Source: Cristatella mucedo | Taxonomy: Eukaryota > Bryozoa > Phylactolaemata > Cristatellidae | Assembly: GCA_009760855.2 (NCBI GenBank) | Contig: WPIO01000006.1 | Coordinates: 2,530,501-2,594,500, forward strand | Length of the DNA stretch: 64,000 nucleotides | Direction: 5' to 3' | In this document: piece by piece, positions 61,204 through 64,000 of the stretch | Position numbering within the stretch: position 1 is the first letter of the stretch | Layout of the letters: each line of letters begins with the position of its first letter | Notes under the pieces: generated by a model | Seen by the model: the letters and a program-made list of their open reading frames with translations, nothing else | Databases searched by the model: none | Told to the model about the DNA's origin: nothing | Program-made: the position numbers and the translations under genes

Positions 61204-61352
61204 AGAAATGTATAATACGAAATTCATTTCAATAGCGCCCTAAGAGAACTTAATCTCTATTCAGGCCCTTCACATATGCCACGGGGTTCGAGCCCACGAC
61301 CTCGGCAAGACCTTGGTTGGGGCGAACACCTTAACCACTGAGCCAATTATAA
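61204..61352 (-). mobile_element. SINE-D copy 6, near complete
   Basis: On the plus strand: AATAGCGCCCTAAGAGAACT, ATCTCTATTCAGG, reversed B box (GGGTTCGAGCCC palindromic core) and reversed A box (CACCTTAACCACTGAGCCA). It ends about 217 bases before exon k. Confidence 0.85.
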
Positions 61353-61569
61353 CGAGCCTCTGCCTTCTGTTGGCAAGGCCACAGGACGTATATCTGTGCT
61401 CAGCCACGAGGTCCCAAGCAATGCTCTCCGCCGTAAAAGGAAGTGTGTTCTGCGAGCCGGCAAGGCTCTCGTGCGAGGATTCCACAAAAGACTTTGCCTG
61501 TGTGCATGCGCCCCTGCAACCGGTTCCCCACTGCTGACGCCAGCAAGTAGGCCGAGCACTTTTTTGCAG

Positions 61570-61637
61570 GCCGTCTGGGAGCCGCACAACATTCGTCCTG
61601 GATACTGGAAGTTCCTACTACAGGTTACCGGTGGCAA
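61570..61637 (+). CDS. TMEM135: TMEM135 coding exon k
   Basis: 68 nt, phase 0 in and two bases out; acceptor TTTTTTGCAG, donor GTAAGT. Residues 351-372 read AVWEPHNIRPGYWKFLLQ, then VTGG. The vertebrate match is LRPSYWKFLLRLTKG, which is nearly identical at the RP-YWKFLL core. Confidence 0.96.
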
Positions 61638-61821
61638 GTAAGTAGCACCACCGAATTGAATTATTTTAAATAAAAACTTTCTGAAGGCAGTTTATCTATA
61701 ACTCGACTATCTTTCAAGCCAGTGAAGGTACTTCTTGGAGACCATCCAGGTGAGAGACACTCCCCTCATAGCTGCTGCCGGTGGGTCTGTTTTGCTGACC
61801 CTGTGCCTGGGTTTTCTGCAG

Positions 61822-61890
61822 GTTATCGCCTTCAAACCCGAGTCGCCGTTATCGTATAGGCAGTTGCTGGGCCGGGTTCAGAATTAACGT
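61822..61890 (+). other. TMEM135: Candidate 69-nt in-frame cassette exon
   Basis: A strong acceptor (GGTTTTCTGCAG) and a donor (GTAAGC) bracket 69 nt. Its phase fits between exon k and exon l and it has no stop in that frame. It would add 23 residues (starting LSPSNPSRRYRIG after the split Lys). The vertebrate protein has no such insert, so it is optional at best. Confidence 0.35.
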
Positions 61891-62435
61891 GTAAGCAAAT
61901 ATTTAATTTTCCCAATCAATGTAATCGATTATATAAAACTATTGCTACGTGCTGTGCTATAAATACCGATTAGACTTAAATCCCGAATGCTTTTGAGAAT
62001 TTCTTATTCTCCACATGTCTCAAACCAGTTGCTTCTATTTCTAAACAATATTTAATGGTTATGATCTAGTTGAGTTACAGCATTCCGATAACACGATGCA
62101 CCGTTGTATGTGTTGATCAGTGATATTTCGCACCGCCTTTTCAGTCTTCTATGTTTTCACTGCCCTAACTTGAAAACATAATAGACTTCACAGATCTGCT
62201 AAGATATAGTTCAATTTGTGTCAAACTTATATATACACTCAGGTTAATCGACCCTTCTCCAAAGCCGATTTATTTGTAGCCACCTATTGTCGATTTGCTT
62301 TGCTGGACATGGTTAGCTTATAAAGTGAAATTGTCAACTCTGCAGGTTATATATTCTGGCTGCTAGTTAGCTGTCTGCCCATGCTCATATTTATTTTTAG
62401 CGGGCACTTTCCAAACGGGTCGTTCTCTTTGTCAG

Positions 62436-62553
62436 GTTTAAAGAAATGAACCGCAAGTTAATGGATCCTCTTGGCTGCAACTCTTCCAAGCTGTTTGGAG
62501 ACTGGTGGCCCCAGTATGATCCACGATACACTACGTTGATAAAACCTTCGTAG
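62436..62553 (+). CDS. TMEM135: TMEM135 last coding exon (l)
   Basis: The acceptor CTCTTTGTCAG is followed by one base completing a Lys codon. Residues 374-411 read FKEMNRKLMDPLGCNSSK, then LFGDWWPQYDPRYTTLIKPS and TAG at 62551-62553. The vertebrate end is ALMNRKVLDVFG, then IPRLDPRYTTV; the DPRYTT core is shared. This fixes the C terminus. Confidence 0.95.
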
Positions 62554-63045
62554 GATCGATCTTAAAGGGTTGCCTGTCGATCGCGGTGTGTTGGCTTTGT
62601 ATGGCCTTTACGTTCCATGTGCATGATTTAAACCGAAGGTCTATCTTTTCAAAATATGCAAAAATGCTCACCTGTCGATCCAGTTATTTTTCAGGGCATT
62701 CAGTACTCTTCGGGCGAGCAGATAGTCGCTGTGAGCAGTGATTATTTATACTAAGCTGGCTTGCATCAACTCAAGCTTTGTAAAGAGAACTGCAAGCGTA
62801 TGTGTGTGGCCTGTGCCTGAATCACTTTGAAGCTAAGACGGGCTGTGCAGAACTCTTTGGCTTCTGAATGATGCACAGGTGTCACCGGTCATTTTCCATC
62901 GACCGTCCATATACTGCATGCAGCCGAACCTCTATAATCGAGTGTTATTTTATGTGGACTACTTTAAAATATATATATATATATTTGGTTGTTAAACAGT
63001 GTCTTTTATCTGGAGAAAATAAAAATTCGCAGAGTTCGTAGACTT
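62554..63045 (+). other. TMEM135: TMEM135 3' UTR (inferred)
   Basis: Non-coding sequence from the stop codon to just past an AATAAA. It contains a short (AT)n run near 62971. The exact cleavage site cannot be read. Confidence 0.6.
63018..63023 (+). terminator. TMEM135: Candidate polyadenylation signal AATAAA
   Basis: First AATAAA I see after the stop codon, 465 bases downstream, followed within 30-40 bases by a GT/T-rich stretch (GTTCGTAGACTTGTTCG). It fits a mammalian-type poly(A) site. Confidence 0.55.
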
Positions 63046-63335
63046 GTTCGAGATATTTTTGCATTACTCAGAGGCTTTCAATTGGCCAAACTATGGCTGG
63101 GACATCTTTGAAGGTTGGTGATATTCCTGAATAATTCGTGAGTCTAATGGCATCAGCGCTTGCCCTGGGCTATTGCTAGGTATTTATACAACACCAGCTG
63201 CTTATACTAGCCTACATAAGACGCTCTTGTCTATAATGGGCCAACCGACCTTAGCCTGAATTACCTACCCGAGTGGTAACGACAAGGTCTGCCGACTGCT
63301 GGAAAGCTGGCCGATTGCAGCTAATTTTGTATCTG

Positions 63336-63785
63336 CGTCTGCAACTCCACAAAGCCACAAAAACTATGGGGGTATTACGCAGGACAGTTTTGTATAGCGC
63401 ACTCGCTGCGTAAGAGGCATTCGGTAGCCAACAGACTTCTTCTCACGCAACAAAGAGAATGTGGGAAGCATAGCAGAGTCAGGAGAGCAGTTGCATTAGT
63501 GAGTAGCATGGAAGTAGCAGCTCAGGACCGCTGAAAAGGATGAGCCATAGTCAGCAGCAGGAGAGTATTTGTCGTTGCATAAGAATTGTGGAAGCGAGTT
63601 CCACAGTCTACGACCTGCAGAGCTAAAGCTTCTGTCGCCAACGGTCTTTAAGCGGAGGAACGGAACAGCTAATTTATTGTCCACACAGGACTTGAGGGCT
63701 CGAAGAGGCTGAAACTGGTGCAGTAGTTCAGCTAGGTATGAAGGAGCCAAGCCGTGGTGGATCTTTTTGGGTCAGCATGAGAACT
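63336..63785 (-). mobile_element. LINE-B copy with C-terminal coding part
   Basis: The minus strand encodes APSYLAELLHQFQPLRALKS, FLRLKTVGDRSFSSAGRRLW and NSLPQFLCND (63496-63750). The tail at 63340 (CAACTCCACAAAGCCACA on plus) matches the other LINE-B ends. It lies downstream of the TMEM135 poly(A) signal. Confidence 0.87.
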
Positions 63786-63881
63786 TTTGATCTTTTGCTC
63801 TTTATCCGTTGATCAGGTCCTAGCTCAGTTGGTGGTTCAGATCCTGTCTCACTTGGAGACTCCAGAGTGTCGCTTTTCAAT

Positions 63882-64000
63882 CGTGAGTGTCGCAGTTGCC
63901 ACAAAACGCCACGACTCTCGCCGACCTGCACTGGCTTCTAGTCAAGCAGCGCATCGACTTAAAGGTTTTGTGGCTCACTTTTAGGTCCCTTCATTCTTTG
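63882..64000 (+). mobile_element. LINE-A fragment, cut by window end
   Basis: Codons for the CHITPLLADLHWLPVKQRID region in decayed form (GAGTGTCGCAGTTGCCAC, then CCGACCTGCACTGGCTTC), then TTTTAGGTCCCTTCATTC. It continues beyond the window. Confidence 0.85.

Larger units (their letters stand above)
58847..61569 (+). other. TMEM135: Intron after exon j (2.7 kb)
   Basis: Donor GTAAGG, acceptor TTTTTTGCAG. It contains a minisatellite (58921-58996), a (TA)n array, a (GA)n run at 60211-60240 and two SINE-Ds. 59395-60200 and 60241-60820 show nothing recognisable. Confidence 0.87.

Overview
This is a window of nuclear DNA from a multicellular animal, most likely an invertebrate; the sequence does not let me name the species. 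The evidence is a protein gene split by long GT-AG introns, very heavy dinucleotide microsatellites, many 5'-truncated non-LTR retrotransposons, tRNA-derived SINEs and a decayed hAT transposon. No bacterial-style operon, CRISPR array or rRNA gene was seen.

The only host gene I can support is a TMEM135-like gene on the + strand. It fills most of the window, from 4841 to about 63040. Twelve coding exons were found by matching short conserved peptides to the vertebrate TMEM135 protein recalled from general knowledge. They are 4841-4968, 14833-14922, 27794-27827, 31839-31904, 32934-32980, 40058-40099, 44556-44790, 53188-53355, 58517-58657, 58748-58846, 61570-61637 and 62436-62553. Every junction has AG/GT signals and compatible phase. 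The joined frame is open for 411 codons and ends in TAG at 62551-62553. The N-terminal part of the family (roughly 50 residues) is missing, so the first exon or exons probably lie upstream of the window. TMEM135 is a multi-pass membrane protein of peroxisomes, lipid droplets and mitochondria, related in its C-terminal half to the Tim17/PMP24 group.

The introns are a graveyard of mobile DNA. LINE-A is a CR1/L2-like non-LTR element with a YADD reverse transcriptase, a C-terminal PKAWNSLP motif, a 3' hairpin and a (ATT)n tail. It is present in about 17 sizeable copies plus many tail-only scraps, on both strands. LINE-B is a second related family with copies near 18.0-18.5, 53.9-54.4 and 63.3-63.8 kb. 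SINE-C is tRNA-derived with its own tail. SINE-D is tRNA-derived and ends in the same nested hairpin as LINE-A, which suggests it is mobilised by LINE-A. A broken BED-finger hAT transposase lies at 35211-36935. Nested insertions (SINE-D in LINE-B, a LINE-A tail in LINE-A, a 312-bp unknown insert in LINE-A, LINE-A in or beside hAT-like AT-rich DNA) give a relative chronology.

The most interesting signals are structural. They are the shared LINE/SINE 3' hairpin, a SINE head carrying two adjacent perfect hairpins from a 35-bp inverted block, microsatellites that appear to have grown from short purine/pyrimidine motifs inside retrotransposons, an exon 9 splice acceptor that abuts a LINE tail, and an in-frame 69-nt candidate cassette exon before the last coding exon. 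I found no convincing wholly new multi-gene system.
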